Assembly (NCBI GenBank): GCA_033032175.1
Contig: CM065318.1
Span: 15,996,001-16,060,000, forward strand
Reading direction: 5' to 3'
Length of the DNA stretch: 64,000 nucleotides
From: Saturnia japonica
Taxonomy: Eukaryota > Arthropoda > Insecta > Lepidoptera > Saturniidae
Positions 21,631 to 33,608 of the stretch are shown in pieces. Every line of letters starts with the position of its first letter. Position 1 is the first letter of the stretch. The notes beneath the pieces were generated by a model. It saw only the letters and a program-made list of their open reading frames with translations. It made no database searches and was not told where the DNA came from. Made by a program: the position numbers and the translations under genes.

Positions 21631-22596
21631 TTGTTTATACACCATAGAAGTAATAATATGATTTTTTTCTACAATTATTACCATAATTTGTGCCATTATA
21701 TCACAAACGCAACATAAATATAAATTTTCGCATCGTCAAAATTCACTTAGATAATTCATTACATGCTTAATGAAATATTTAACTTCAAAGAAACAAAATA
21801 GATAATACTATTTTTTACAAACGACAAATTATAATGAGATAGATAATTATTTAAGATAATAATATGCTGTTAGCAGAAAATATTTGTGAAAATATCTAAA
21901 AACGGTATATGTATTTTAAAGTAATTTCATTAGTTAATCACGCCTACAAAACAAGCGACACAGTCTCCAATTAAATTTCTGATTTTCTGCCTCTGATTAT
22001 CACGCTAAATTGTTAGTTTAGGATCTGTGCAATTACATTTTACTAATAAAATCACAATTGTATAAATATTCATTGAATTTAGTTACATTATTCATTATTT
22101 AGGACACGTTGTTTATAAATAAACAAGATATCGTTAGAAACTACTTAAAACAATAAATTTTGAAATAGATTTTCACTGAAGAGGGTCAGTACCTTTTAAT
22201 ATTTTAAGTTATATTATATATTAGCACATTTGGCTCAGCTTTAGAATCGCTACCGTTGAGTTCAGACTCCAAATTTATTTTACAGTTAGATCACTTTATT
22301 ATTAGGCTAAATATAAGATGTATGAAAATGTATAAGAGAAAAAAACATTTGTATAGTGCATTTCTAATTGCTCAAACAAAATCGTATAATTTATATAGCT
22401 TGTTTTTTCTTTGTAACGTGTTATTTGGATTTAGGATTTTTTTTTATTTTAAATGAAAATAAATTCTGCATAAATCATTTAATTACGCTAAAAGTTTGAG
22501 GTTTTGTGTAAAATTTACTGAAACATGTATTGATGTTATGTATTTGTACTACAATGCCGCCTATGTTAATTTAAAGATAATATTCGAAGACCGTCA

Positions 22597-23601
22597 CCCG
22601 GTTTCTGAAAGGTTGATCAAACTATCGTTCAACTGACATAGCTGTCAACTTAACATCGGTGTCAAATTAGTTCGATTGTTAAATTTACTAATCTATGATC
22701 ATTTTGATTTGACATTGATATTATTTTTTTATTATGGTCACATTGCGGATACCGTTCAACTTTACATTCAATAGCTCATTCGTAACTGTTAAATTTGTTG
22801 TTAAACTAACAGCTGTTTATGAGTTGTGCGTCCAGACGAGTACGATTACCGCTTTTATTACAAGCTAGGAATATTACATACCTACTATTCTTTGTTTATA
22901 TTATTGCGATTTTACTACAAAAATTATAAAATGAGTTCACGGGGAAAAAATTTCACCGAAAAAGAAAAGTGTAAGCTTTTGGAACTAATTTAAAGGTAAG
23001 TTCTTACATATGGAATAACTGTACAAAGGTTTGACGGCTTGATAATTGAAAATATTTGTTTTGTTTATGTAGATACAGTATATTGTGCGTTTATATTACA
23101 ATAGACTTTGTTTGCAGGTACAAAGATGTTATAGAAAATAAGAGCATTAATGCAGTTTTTACAACAATAAAAAAACGAAACTTGGGAGGTCATTGCGTTA
23201 GAGTTTAATAGTATCGCTTAAGTGCCAAGAACTATGAAACAGTTAAATATCTTCACTGCTAGAAATGCTCAAGCTGGCAACCGTGAGAGACATGATCGTT
23301 TTATAACAAAATTTTAGTTTTAAATAAACTTAAATCAATAGTTAACTCGTCAAGGAGCACGGATTACTTGACAACGCGTTTGACAGTACATTAATCTATA
23401 ATCATGACTTAACTAGCTTTCGAGAAACCCAAAATGGCGTTTGACAAGCGATTTTAGTCTAAATTTTGACATATCTGTCAACTGAACTGTTGATCAAATT
23501 AAAGTAGTTAACCATGCTTTTAGCAACTCAATATACACTTAACAAGAGATTTGACAGTTGATTAGTTAATTTTTGTGATGATCAACCTTTCGGAAACCGG
23601 G
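22597..23601 (+). mobile_element. PIF/Harbinger-type element, copy 1
   Basis: Terminal inverted repeats of about 23 bp: CCCGGTTTCTGAAAGGTTGA at the left and, read inward from the right, CCCGGTTTCCGAAAGGTTGA. The interior keeps a degenerate Myb/SANT-like gene but no transposase, so it is non-autonomous. Harbinger elements are known to carry a second gene for a Myb-like DNA-binding partner, which supports the class. No clear 3-bp target duplication could be fixed. Confidence 0.65.
22931..23317 (+). pseudogene. Myb/SANT-like DNA-binding protein remnant
   Basis: Exon 1 from ATG 22931 reads MSSRGKNFTEKEKCKLLELI, then a TAA and a GTAAGT donor at 22996. A TTTGCAG acceptor precedes exon 2 at 23118, which reads YKDVIENKSINAVFTTIKK; after a 1-bp shift it gives WEVIALEFNSIA and VPRTMKQLN, ending near 23317. 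This is the N-terminal trihelix-like domain that insect Harbinger/Myb-SANT proteins use to bind transposon ends. The intron is about 120 bp. Two stops and one frameshift make it dead, yet the splice sites survive. A copy is at +4052. Confidence 0.6.
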
Positions 23602-23702
23602 CGTGTATCTGATTAATCCCTTTTGATATGGGACCATCTGCCTTATGAACGAATAGCAAATAAGATACGAATAAACGTCCTACAAATGTCTTGATAACTC
23701 AC

Positions 23703-23951
23703 CGGACCTGCGTTCTGTGTGTGTGTTAGCACCGACAGTGTTTGGGATGTGTTGCGAGCTCCTAAATGTCGTGGTGGTCGAATAGTTTAGATCAGCGGAA
23801 CGTCGATTCAATGTCCCCATGTACATTACTAATTCAAATTCAAACAATATCGAGCCAGGCAAATGTTTGAAAATGCATTATTACGATACTTACCACATAT
23901 ATCCGTCATTGACGATTCGTCGTTATTAGCGATGCAAATAACATTTGCAAT
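23703..23951 (-). CDS. Candidate host exons (pair), duplication unit 1
   Basis: Two adjacent open segments on the minus strand with matching splice sites. Upstream exon 23894-23951 (58 bp): acceptor CTCCTACCGGAG, reading IANVICIANNDESSMTDIC, donor GTAAGTATC. Intron 23829-23893 (65 bp) ends TTTGAATTAG. Downstream exon 23703-23828 (126 bp) reads MYMGTLNRRSADLNYSTTTT and ends before the donor GTGAGTTATC. The upstream exon ends with one base of a codon and the downstream exon begins with two, so the frame is kept (GTA, Val, at the join). The 126-bp exon also lies in a 60-codon open frame. I do not recognise the protein. If exon 31863-32157 is exon 1, its ATG would join in phase 0. Chance assembly of splice-like sites is possible. 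Confidence 0.4.
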
Positions 23952-26647
23952 CTCCGGTAGGAGACAATTGCATACAAAAGCATGTAACATTTAAATGGGT
24001 CAGTGAGAGAAACTCTGAAACTATAAGAGATAGAGGAATATGATCTAAAAAAACATTATACCGATTTAAAAGATAAGAAAAATTTCATTTTTATATTTTA
24101 AAAAAAACTTAAGTATACACGAATTGGGAATCGAAAATAATAATTTTAAGAAAAAAATTATATAATTTTATTAAGGTAATTGATAGTGTAGGTTATAAGA
24201 AATAAATATTGCTAAGAAACCCTGTGTCTAAAATGAAATGCTGAATTTAACTATTTTGTTTTGAAATGTTCACAATAACAGCCATTTTCTTGGATGCCCT
24301 GAAGTGTGAATGAACTAAAATTGAACTATACTCTTTACATTTATTATTTAATAACTAAATGTACAAGAATTATTTGGACAAACGAACGTATTTGGTCACG
24401 AATAATTTTATTGTGGTCAAACACTGGTCATTAGTATTATTAAAAACATGTTATATTCGACTATAAAAATAATTTACGAGCAACAGAAATAACAAATACA
24501 GCTATATAATAAAGAATTAGCTATCCCTACGGCTTCGCTCGTGTTTATTAGTCAGTAATTATTCTTAACGTAACGTTTATACTTATTTTGTGACTTCTGA
24601 AAGTATTTTATATACTTTCTGTATATGAAATATCATGAAAATAGCATAAAATTTGTTTACATTTTTATAAGTATTACTGTTTATTTATGAGTTGGTATAG
24701 GCTTTTTTAAATGACATACTCGTATACATACTTCCCGTGTTAAAAATAGATCTAGTCATTTTTGAGTTAAAATGGACAGACAACAATACAATTTTTAAGA
24801 AAAAAGTAAACTAACTTAAATAATTTTGAAAAATTCCCTTATATATATTCGTAGTTGAAGAACCAATGCCAATGAAATTAAAATGGGACCACCATTGAGG
24901 CATCCCTTATCCAACAAAAAAATAATTGTTAAGCAAATATATTACGGCTGAAATATATATATATATATACATATACGAATTGAGTAGTAACCTTCCGTCT
25001 TTCAAAGAAGACAAATTTGAGAAAATAGCCTTTATAATAACTATCTAGTAAAAAAATTTCAAAAAAAATAATAATTTACCAACATAAACAGTCCCTATGA
25101 GGCCGTGTCCTAAAAGTGCATAACCTCTATAAGCTTAGAAACCTTCAAATGAGGTACTAATATAGTACGGTGACTTTCGAAATATTCCAATTTTAAAGAG
25201 TATTTGCTTATGTTTTTAAGTTAGTTCAACCTTTTTTGAAATAAATCGGATTAAGTTTTCAAACATGTGTCAAAATAAAATGTAATTTAAATCAAAAGCA
25301 CTTAGGAGTATTGATATCAACTTCGAAGTAAATCACCGCCAAAATAGCTTTTTACCCCTTTTTAATATTATAACAATAATATATCAATTATTTATGAATT
25401 TCAATAAAATACGAAACACGTCTTCCATCAATTCTGTTAATAAAGATTTATGCAAAATTTGAAGTAGATTGGACCAAGAAATCACGTTGTCCCATACAAA
25501 TTTTGCCCCTCTTTTTCACCCCCTTAGGGGCAGATTTTCGAAAAGTCCTTTCTTATCGAATGCCTACCTCATACAAAGAACACACCCTCTAAGTTTCAGG
25601 TCTCTACGGTCAGCGGTTTGGGCTGTGCGTTGATCCGTCAGTCATTCAGGACAAAGCATTTTATATGTATAGATACATATTATTGTTTATACACCATAGA
25701 AGTAATAATATGATTTTTTTCTACAATTATTACCATAATTTGTGCCATTATATCACAAACGCAACATAAATATAAATTTTCGCATCGTCAAAATTCACTT
25801 AGATAATTCATTACATGCTTAATGAAATATTTAACTTCAAAGAAACAAAATAGATAATACTATTTTTTACAAACGACAAATTATAATGAGATAGATAATT
25901 ATTTAAGATAATAATATGCTGTTAGCAGAAAATATTTGTGAAAATATCTAAAAACGGTATATGTATTTTAAAGTAATTTCATTAGTTAATCACGCCTACA
26001 AAACAAGCGACACAGTCTCCAATTAAATTTCTGATTTTCTGCCTCTGATTATCACGCTAAATTGTTAGTTTAGGATCTGTGCAATTACATTTTACTAATA
26101 AAATCACAATTGTATAAATATTCATTGAATTTAGTTACATTATTCATTATTTAGGACACGTTGTTTATAAATAAACAAGATATCGTTAGAAACTACTTAA
26201 AACAATAAATTTTGAAATAGATTTTCACTGAAGAGGGTCAGTACCTTTTAATATTTTAAGTTATATTATATATTAGCACATTTGGCTCAGCTTTAGAATC
26301 GCTACCGTCGAGTTCAGACTCCAAATTTATTTTACAGTTAGATCACTTTATTATTAGGCTAAATATAAGATGTATGAAAATGTATAAGAGAAAAAAACAT
26401 TTGTATAGTGCATTTCTAATTGCTCAAACAAAATCGTATAATTTATATAGCTTGTTTTTTCTTTGTAACGTGTTATTTGGATTTAGGATTTTTTTTATTT
26501 TAAATGAAAATAAATTCTGCATAAATCATTTAATTACGCTAAAAGTTTGAGGTTTTGTGTAAAATTTACTGAAACATGTATTGATGTTATGTATTTGTAC
26601 TACAATGCCGCCTATGTTAATTTAAAGATAATATTCGAAGACTGTCA

Positions 26648-27653
26648 CCCGGTTTCTGAAAGGTTGATCAAACTATCGTTCAACTGACATAGCTGTCAAC
26701 TTAACATCGGTGTCAAATTAGTTCGAGTGTTAAATTTACTAATCTATGATCATTTTGATTTTACATTGATATTATTTTTTTATTATGGTCACATTGCGGA
26801 TACCGTTCAACTTTACATTCAATAGCTCATTCGTAACTGTTAAATTTGTTGTTAAACTAACAGCTGTTTATGAGTTGTGCGTCCAGACGAGTACGATTAC
26901 CGCTTTTATTACAAGCTAGGAATATTACATACCTACTATTCTTTGTTTATATTATTGCGATTTTACTACAAAAATTATAAAATGAGTTCACGGGGAAAAA
27001 ATTTCACCGAAAAAGAAAAGTGTAAGCTTTTGGAACTAATTTAAAGGTAAGTTCTTACATATGGAATAACTGTACAAAGGTTTGACGGCTTGATAATTGA
27101 AAATATTTGTTTTGTTTATGTAGATACAGTATATTGTGCGTTTATATTACAATAGACTTTGTTTGCAGGTACAAAGATGTTATAGAAAATAAGAGCATTA
27201 ATGCAGTTTTTACAACAATAAAAAAACGAAACTTGGGAGGTCATTGCGTTAGAGTTTAATAGTATCGCTTAAGTGCCAAGAACTATGAAACAGTTAAATA
27301 TCTTCACTGCTAGAAATGCTCAAGCTGGCAACCGTGAGAGACATGATCGTTTTATAACAAAATTTTAGTTTTTAAATAAACTTAAATCAATAGTTAACTC
27401 GTCAAGGAGCACTGATTACTTGACAACGCGTTTGACAGTACATTAATCTATAATCATGACTTAACTAGCTTTCGAGAAACCCAAAATGGCGTTTGACAAG
27501 CGATTTTAGTCTAAATTTTGACATATCTGTCAACTGAACTGTTGATCAAATTAAAGTAGTTAACCATGCTTTTAGCAACTCAATATACACTTAACAAGAG
27601 ATTTGACAGTTGATTAGTTAATTTTTGTGATGATCAACCTTTCGGAAACCGGG
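26648..27653 (+). mobile_element. PIF/Harbinger-type element, copy 2
   Basis: Duplicate of 22597-23601 with the same inverted ends and the same broken Myb/SANT gene (about 26982-27369). It arose by the tandem duplication, not by a second transposition. Confidence 0.65.
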
Positions 27654-27754
27654 CGTGTATCTGATTAATCCCTTTTGATAAGGGACCATCTGCCTTATGA
27701 ACGAATAGCAAATAAGATACGAATAAACGTCCTACAAATGTCTTGATAACTCAC

Positions 27755-28003
27755 CGGACCTGCGTTCTGTGTGTGTGTTAGCACCGACAGTGTTTGGGAT
27801 GTGTTGCGAGCTCCTAAATGTCGTGGTGGTCGAATAGTTTAGATCAGCGGAACGTCGATTCAATGTCCCCATGTACATTACTAATTCAAATTCAAACAAT
27901 ATCGAGCCAGGCAAATGTTTGAAAATGCATTATTACGATACTTACCACATATATCCATCATTGACGATTCGTCGTTATTAGCGATGCAAATAACATTTGC
28001 AAT
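27755..28003 (-). CDS. Candidate host exons (pair), duplication unit 2
   Basis: Exact positional counterpart of 23703-23951: exon 27946-28003, 65-bp intron, exon 27755-27880. The splice sites are unchanged. One coding difference was seen, ATG ATG in place of ATG ACG (Thr to Met) in the 58-bp exon. If both pairs were spliced into one message, the second pair would be out of frame, because the pair enters in phase 0 and leaves in phase 1. So at most one pair is used per transcript, or one copy is an assembly artefact. Confidence 0.38.
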
Positions 28004-29143
28004 CTCCGGTAGGAGACAATTGCATACAAAAGCATGTAACATTTAAATGGGTCAGTGAGAAAAACTCTGAAACTATAAGAGATAGAGGAATATGATCTAA
28101 AAAAACATTATACCGATTTAAAAGATAAGAAAAATTTCATTTTTATATTTAAAAAAAAACTTAAGTATACACGAATTGGGAATCGAAAATAATGATTTTA
28201 AGAAAAAAATTATATAATTTTATTAAGGTAATTGATAGTGTAGGTTATAAGAAATAAATATTGCTAAGAAACCCTGTGTCTAAAATGAAATGCTGAATTT
28301 AACTATTTTGTTTTGAAATGTTCACAATAACAGCCATTTTCTTGGATGCCCTGAAGTGTGAATGAACTAAAATTGAACTATACTCTTTACATTTATTATT
28401 TAATAACTAAATGTACAAGAATTATTTGGGCAAACGAACGTATTTGGTCACGAATAATTTTATTGTGGTCAAACACTGGTCATTAGTATTATTAAAAACA
28501 TGTTATATTCGACTATAAAAATAATTTACGAGCAACAGAAATAACAAATACAGCTATATAATAAAGAATTAGCTATCCCTACGGCTTCGCTCGTGTTTAT
28601 TAGTCAGTAATTATTCTTAACGTAACGTTTATACTTATTTTGTGACTTCTGAAAGTATTTTATATACTTTCTGTATATGAAATATCATGAAAATAGCATA
28701 AAATTTGTTTACATTTTTATAAGTATTACTGTTTATTTATGAGTTGGTATAGGCTTTTTTAAATGACATACTCGTATACATACTTCCCGCGTTAAAACTA
28801 GATCTAGTCATTTTTGAGTTAAAATGGACAGACAACAATACAATTTTTAAGAAAAAAGTAAACTAACTTAAATAATTTTGAAAAATTCCCTTATATATAT
28901 TCGTAGTTGAAGAACCAATGCCAATGAAATTAAAATGGGACCACCATTGAGGCATCCCTTATCCAACAAAAAAATAATTGTTAAGCAAATATATTACGGC
29001 TGAAATATATATATATATATACATATAACGAATTGAGTAGTAACCTTCCGTCTTTCAAAGAAGACAAATTTGAGAAAATAGCCTATATAATAACTATCTA
29101 GTAAAAAAATTTCAAAAAAAATAATAATTTACCAACATAAACA

Positions 29144-29428
29144 ACTATAAAGTTATTAATATAGATGCCACCATACATTAAAACTGGTTTACCCCTATTC
29201 TGTTCCATGCCTTTAATTTTAAACTCGCACGAACGCCTTATCGAATGGGACATGTAAAAAAGTTAACTGGCCTCGCATTTTCGTGCCGTCAAAACAACAA
29301 TTTAGTTAGTGTAAATTTTCGTGTAATAAAATGTGTATACAAGATCATTATTATATTAATAGCCGTTTTTGAATCGCTTCAACTGACACATATGTTCCCA
29401 GTGTAATGGAAAATATTCTTAAGATGAA
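29144..29428. other. Gene-free stretch
   Basis: Nothing recognisable. Confidence 0.4.
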
Positions 29429-29715
29429 AGTTAGAGGTATGAAAAGAGGTAACTAGGGTACGGAATTTTTTTTGGATTTTTCTCTCTAATTGGGGCGATC
29501 CTACTAGTAAAATACCTCCACCACAAAGGATCACAACCAAAATAACCTTGTGTTGTATTCCTGCGTTGAGTAGCGTTTCCAGAGCTCCTTGGGGTAGGGG
29601 GGTTTAAGTTCGGCAACGCGCTAGTCATACTTATATTACAAGAAACCATGCGCTACGGTAGCCGCTTACCATCAGGCGGACCGTATGCTTGTTTACTACC
29701 TTAGTAGTAGTAGTT
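29429..29715 (+). repeat. Dispersed repeat family R, copy 2
   Basis: Good copy: TACGGAATTTTTTTTGGATT, ACAAAGGATCACAACCAAAA, CCTGCGTTGAGTAGCGTTTC, GGCAACGCGCTAGTCATACT and CGCTTACCATCAGGCGGACC in order. Confidence 0.65.
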
Positions 29716-29734
29716 GGTAGCTAACCAAGCGTAT

Positions 29735-29880
29735 ATTAGAAAATGTCATGCCACCATGATATCGCTATGGTTTCATCACGATGTCTTTCACCGAAAGCTT
29801 ATGCTAATTGTAGGAATTTGAACTTACATCGATCGACGCGATATCGGAATACCCTGCAACCATCATCATCGCCTCAAACC
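29735..29880 (-). repeat. SINE family 1, partial inverted copy
   Basis: The reverse complement holds TTTCGGTGAAAGACATCGTG, GATGAAACCATAGCGATATC and a CGCGTCGATCGATG head, matching the SINE 5' half. Confidence 0.5.
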
Positions 29881-30249
29881 GAACTAGTTTTTACCAGAAC
29901 TCATTAATGTAACTACCCTTAAACTTATGCTAATTAAATCAGAGTCCCGGAAGAGCATCAACCGACGGGAGATGAATATTAATTGTGTAAAATCTTGCAA
30001 CGAAGAGTTTGAATATTCCACTAACTAATTTACATCATATTCTCTTTAATATAATATTATGTATCCTATAAAATACCATAGACATCTTAGAATGCGTATC
30101 TCGTTTAGTTTTTTGCGAGTATTACTTCAAATCACTAACATTATTACATCGCCACCTTGTGCGACTAGTAACCACTTCCACCAAGACCTTCACAATTTTG
30201 ACAGAAATTTTCTAACAAAATCATCATCAATGTATTATTACATGAAGCA
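29881..30249. other. Gene-free stretch
   Basis: Nothing recognisable. Confidence 0.4.
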
Positions 30250-30450
30250 AAAACTTTGTACCCATTTTTAAGCGTATTGCGTGCACGGAAAACTGTGAGA
30301 TTTGGCATGGTTAAAGTTTATATGGAGAAGGAGTACAGAAAGCTAAAATTTATCTATAATATCTGTTACAAATATATTATAAATTAATACTGCGAATCCC
30401 AACCTGACCAGTGCCATTGAACTCCCAAAATATTTGGATGAAATTTTATA
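30250..30450 (+). repeat. Dispersed repeat family A, copy 2
   Basis: Inverted relative of 758-1035. Contains GAGATTTGGCATGGTTAAAG, ATATGGAGAAGGAGTACAGA and CAGTGCCATTGAACTCCC. It is followed by unrelated repeat traces: a TTTACCTAGACAGGTGTTTT block like 33045-33070, and GAACATCGTGAGGAAACCTG near 30558. Confidence 0.6.
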
Positions 30451-31862
30451 TTTAGACAATGATTTACATACCAAGTTTACCTAGACAGGTGTTTTCAGTA
30501 TTCGCGTACATATACTGTAATAAATCAAATAGGTAATACTATCAGCTGATGGTGAAGAAGAACATCGTGAGGAAACCTGAATTCTTCCAAAGTGTTCTTT
30601 TAGTATCATTATTTATGGAAAAATATAGAACTATTGATTTTTCGGTGTTTGAAATCGCCAATATGTCGTAGGCTGGTATTATTTATTATTATCATTGGAA
30701 GTTGCGGTCCTTTGCTAGTATTGAATAATTTACTTCTTCTATGTTGTCATAATATTACTTACGTATGTTACAAAGTTCGATTTTTAATTCAATGTTTATC
30801 ACTTTTGAACAGCATTCTGTGCTATTTATGAACCTTAATAAACCAGTTAATATTTCAGCGTTCCGTACTAAATCAAGTTGATAATATTCAAAGTCACGTT
30901 CTTCAATAAAAAAAGTGGACGAGAATTTAAAATATTGCATCGATGTATTGAAAATTGATTTCGACAGCTACGTATGAATACGCTATTTTAATTGGATAAA
31001 ATTCATCGAAAAATGTACGTAAAGCTTTCAAAATGGAGCGATATTTACATAAAGTAACCATGTTCGCCGTGAATGAAGCAAGGGGAAATCTATTCAAGCA
31101 CTAAATTCAAATCACACGGTTTAATGAATATCATTCAACATACGAACACCATACACCTCATAAGATACCTTTAAAATATACCTTTGCATTATTAAAAGTA
31201 TAGATTATATTATTATAATTATATATGATAGTATTAAAAAAAATAAACACATTCAAAATATGTATATGATAGTCTATTTTCTAAGTTTCCGTGTTATTAA
31301 TTATTTATTATGTGTCACAAAATTTCATACCATCTGGCACGGTGTATAAAAAATAGGCTTTTTAAAACAGAAATTTATGTTAACGTTATCGTAAAAATAT
31401 CAAAATTAGAATATTTTTTTTCCTTTTTTTACCCTACTGCAAAGGAGGTGTAGAATTAAAATATGTTCGGTAATCTATTTCAATTTTTATAACAAATATA
31501 TTTTGAAAAAGGTTGTCCACCTACATTACCGTATAATACTCAATTTTATTATTTCCTTAAATAAGTATTAAAAATGCTTCTTTAATAAAAAAAATTTTTG
31601 GTTTTCTGTTCTATTTTTTAATAATTATTAAAAAATAATATAATTATGTCTTCAACACATAAATAATAATAATTGATAAACATAAAAACCAAAAGATTTT
31701 TTGTTACTAATATAACAAAATCTATTTTAGGGATAGACAAAATACTAAAAACCAGTATTGAGTAGCGACACCGAACGCCCAAAGCTTAAGAAATATTTTG
31801 CGAGATGATAATGAAAACGTCCATCAAACGACCAAAGTTATTGTACTTAACGAAACACTTAC
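30451..31862. other. Gene-free stretch, possible first intron
   Basis: AT-rich with no confident feature. If 31863-32157 is a first exon on the minus strand, this region is intron. Confidence 0.35.
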
Positions 31863-32157
31863 CATTATTCCGAACCATCAAACGGACTCGCCAACGTAAC
31901 ACCACAGTAGTACCACAGAACACAACATTAGTCGTACTTCACACCGAAATCCGTTCTCCTTTTTCACAACTAATAAAAATCACCACACACAACAAACGCC
32001 GTACAATTTTTTTTTAATTTTTTTAAAATCATAACACTCTTACGAAAAATGAGCGTAGTCGAGCCGCGACGTTGGCTACGGTACTGCCGCTACGGTGCTA
32101 CGAAATCTCCCGAGCGTCGACGAAAACGCCCGAAAGCGCTCAGTAGCCGCGGCTGGG
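31863..32157 (-). other. Candidate first exon with ATG at the splice donor
   Basis: CpG-rich sequence unlike its surroundings. On the minus strand it ends TTCGGAATAATG and then GTAAGTGTTTCG, a strong donor directly after an ATG (31863-31865). Upstream short ATGs start frames that stop within the exon, except one 13 bases earlier that would give MVRNN and leave in phase 1. A phase-0 ATG exit would match the 58-bp exons at 27946 and 23894. The transcription start is an estimate from the TATA box. No transcript evidence is available here. Confidence 0.4.
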
Positions 32158-32180
32158 GCGAAATTCGCCCAGTCTTTCAT

Positions 32181-32188
32181 ATTTTATA
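32181..32188 (-). promoter_or_regulatory. Candidate TATA box in a CpG-rich promoter
   Basis: The minus strand reads GATATAAAATATG here, about 30 bases before GC-rich sequence dense in CpG (32040-32260), in an otherwise AT-rich neighbourhood. It would drive the candidate exon at 31863-32157. Confidence 0.4.
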
Positions 32189-32321
32189 TCGGTCGGTGAG
32201 AGCGGAATTACGGAGTTTGCTCCTGTAGATTTTTATAACGTAACGGAACCGGGTGGGCAGTCTATTTTTAAAAGGTATATTTTGAACCAATTTTGGCAGA
32301 AATATAAGGTTTATTTTTTTA

Positions 32322-32567
32322 AAGGCTTCGTTAATAAAATAGACGTGAAATATTATTATCCGCTAGGTGTAGAATTTATATGATTATTTTTTTAAAGGAA
32401 TTGTAAATTATTGATGATTATTATATTCTATACCATAATATAAATTATTTCTGAATGAATGTTTTCGTTAGTGTAACAATTAAAAAAAAAAATTCATTAG
32501 GAGTGCCATATTTTAACACTAATGAAAATGTATTAAAGGCATTTGTTAATAGATAGTACTTATTAGC
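32322..32567. repeat. Source-like copy of a 237-bp direct duplication
   Basis: About 97% identical to 33609-33845: GGCTTCGTTAATAAAATAGA through GGCATTTGTTAATAG. It sits in flanking sequence that looks continuous, so it is probably the original. Confidence 0.85.
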
Positions 32568-32589
32568 AATCTGTTTATCTAATATGACA

Positions 32590-33062
32590 GTTACATTCTA
32601 CAATATTCGCACGGGTCAGCTAATATGTCTAAAACAATTATGTGAGCAATTATTCAATTCCAACAATTTAGATGAAATTTTGTATTTAGATAATTTTTTA
32701 CATTCCATTCTACAATATTCGCACAGGTCAGCTAATATGTCTAATACAATTAAGTGAGCAATTATTCAATTCCAACAATTTAGATGAAATTTTGTATTTA
32801 GTTATTTTTTTACATTCCATTCTACAATATTCGCACAGGTCAGCTAATATGTCTAATACAATTAAGTGAGCAATTATTCAATTCCAACAATTTAGATGAA
32901 ATTTTGTATTTAGATAATTTTTTACATTCCATTCTACAATATTCGCACAGGTCAGCTAATATGTCTAATACAATTAAGTGAGCAATTATTCAATTCCAAC
33001 AATTTGGATGTAATTTTGTATTTTGATAATGTTTTACATTCTAAGTCTATCTAGATAGGTGT
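32590..33062. repeat. 112-bp tandem array, four copies
   Basis: ATTCGCAC(G/A)GGTCAGCTAAT starts at 32605, 32717, 32829 and 32941, exactly 112 bp apart. Copies 2-4 are almost identical. Each repeat carries GGTCAGCTAA followed by T, which is a Helitron 3' border, so the array looks like reiterated Helitron ends. The last unit runs into a CTATCTAGATAGGTG block. Confidence 0.88.
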
Positions 33063-33608
33063 TTTTTTAAGACACCTAGAGCAGCTCAGTCGCCGAAATA
33101 TTAATATTATAAAGCACATTTTTTTGTTTGTTTGTTTAAGCGCGTTTATTCTTTACAACTATAAATCTGAATTTAAAAAAATCTTTCTCATTTTATATCC
33201 TATTTATTAAAGGTTACGATATTAATATGTGGACCAGTAATCATGAAGCAAGTAATTTGGCAGACTAAAGGTAACTAAAGAAAGTGATAATAACGATAGG
33301 CTTTACGACTGGGTTTGATTCCCAGCTCGAGCAAAGTGTTATTGGGTTTTTCTATGATTAATAGCAATAGACTCGGGACATAAAAACATACCCGGCGATT
33401 TTTTTTTTTTTTTTTTTTTTTAGAACTGACTACACTGTTAGCCTTAGGGCCCTAAAGCCGTGCGGCTTTTACAGCTTCACGGACTTGGGGGCGAGCGCAG
33501 AGGCACTCAGCCGCGAAAGTTTTGTGGAACGACATCGCACGAGGGTCCAAATGGCCGATCTCGGCTTTTAAACGTCGTTCGCAAAATTAAATGCAACGTT
33601 CCGTGAGG

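Larger units (their letters stand above)
21039..25090. repeat. Tandem segmental duplication, unit 1 (4052 bp)
   Basis: Begins GTCCCTATGAGGCCGTG and ends ATTTACCAACATAAACA, and is followed at once by unit 2 with the same start. I counted about 17 single-base or 1-bp indel differences between the units, roughly 99.6% identity. The unit holds a Helitron-like fragment (21365-21630), a Harbinger-type element (22597-23601), two candidate exons (23703-23951) and other interspersed repeats, for example 24840-24935, also seen at 52365-52455. Confidence 0.95.
25091..29143. repeat. Tandem segmental duplication, unit 2 (4053 bp)
   Basis: Direct head-to-tail copy of 21039-25090 with no spacer. It differs by scattered substitutions (for example C for T at 26308 region, G for T near 26727) and 1-bp run-length changes. 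It carries the second copies of all contents. Confidence 0.95.

Noticed and set aside
22250..22330. Further exon of the 23.7-kb candidate gene on the minus strand
   Set aside because: An AG acceptor and GT donor can be drawn, but every frame between them is interrupted.
32590..33062. 112-bp array as a CRISPR array
   Set aside because: There are no short repeats separated by unique spacers; the whole unit repeats. The context is eukaryotic transposon DNA.
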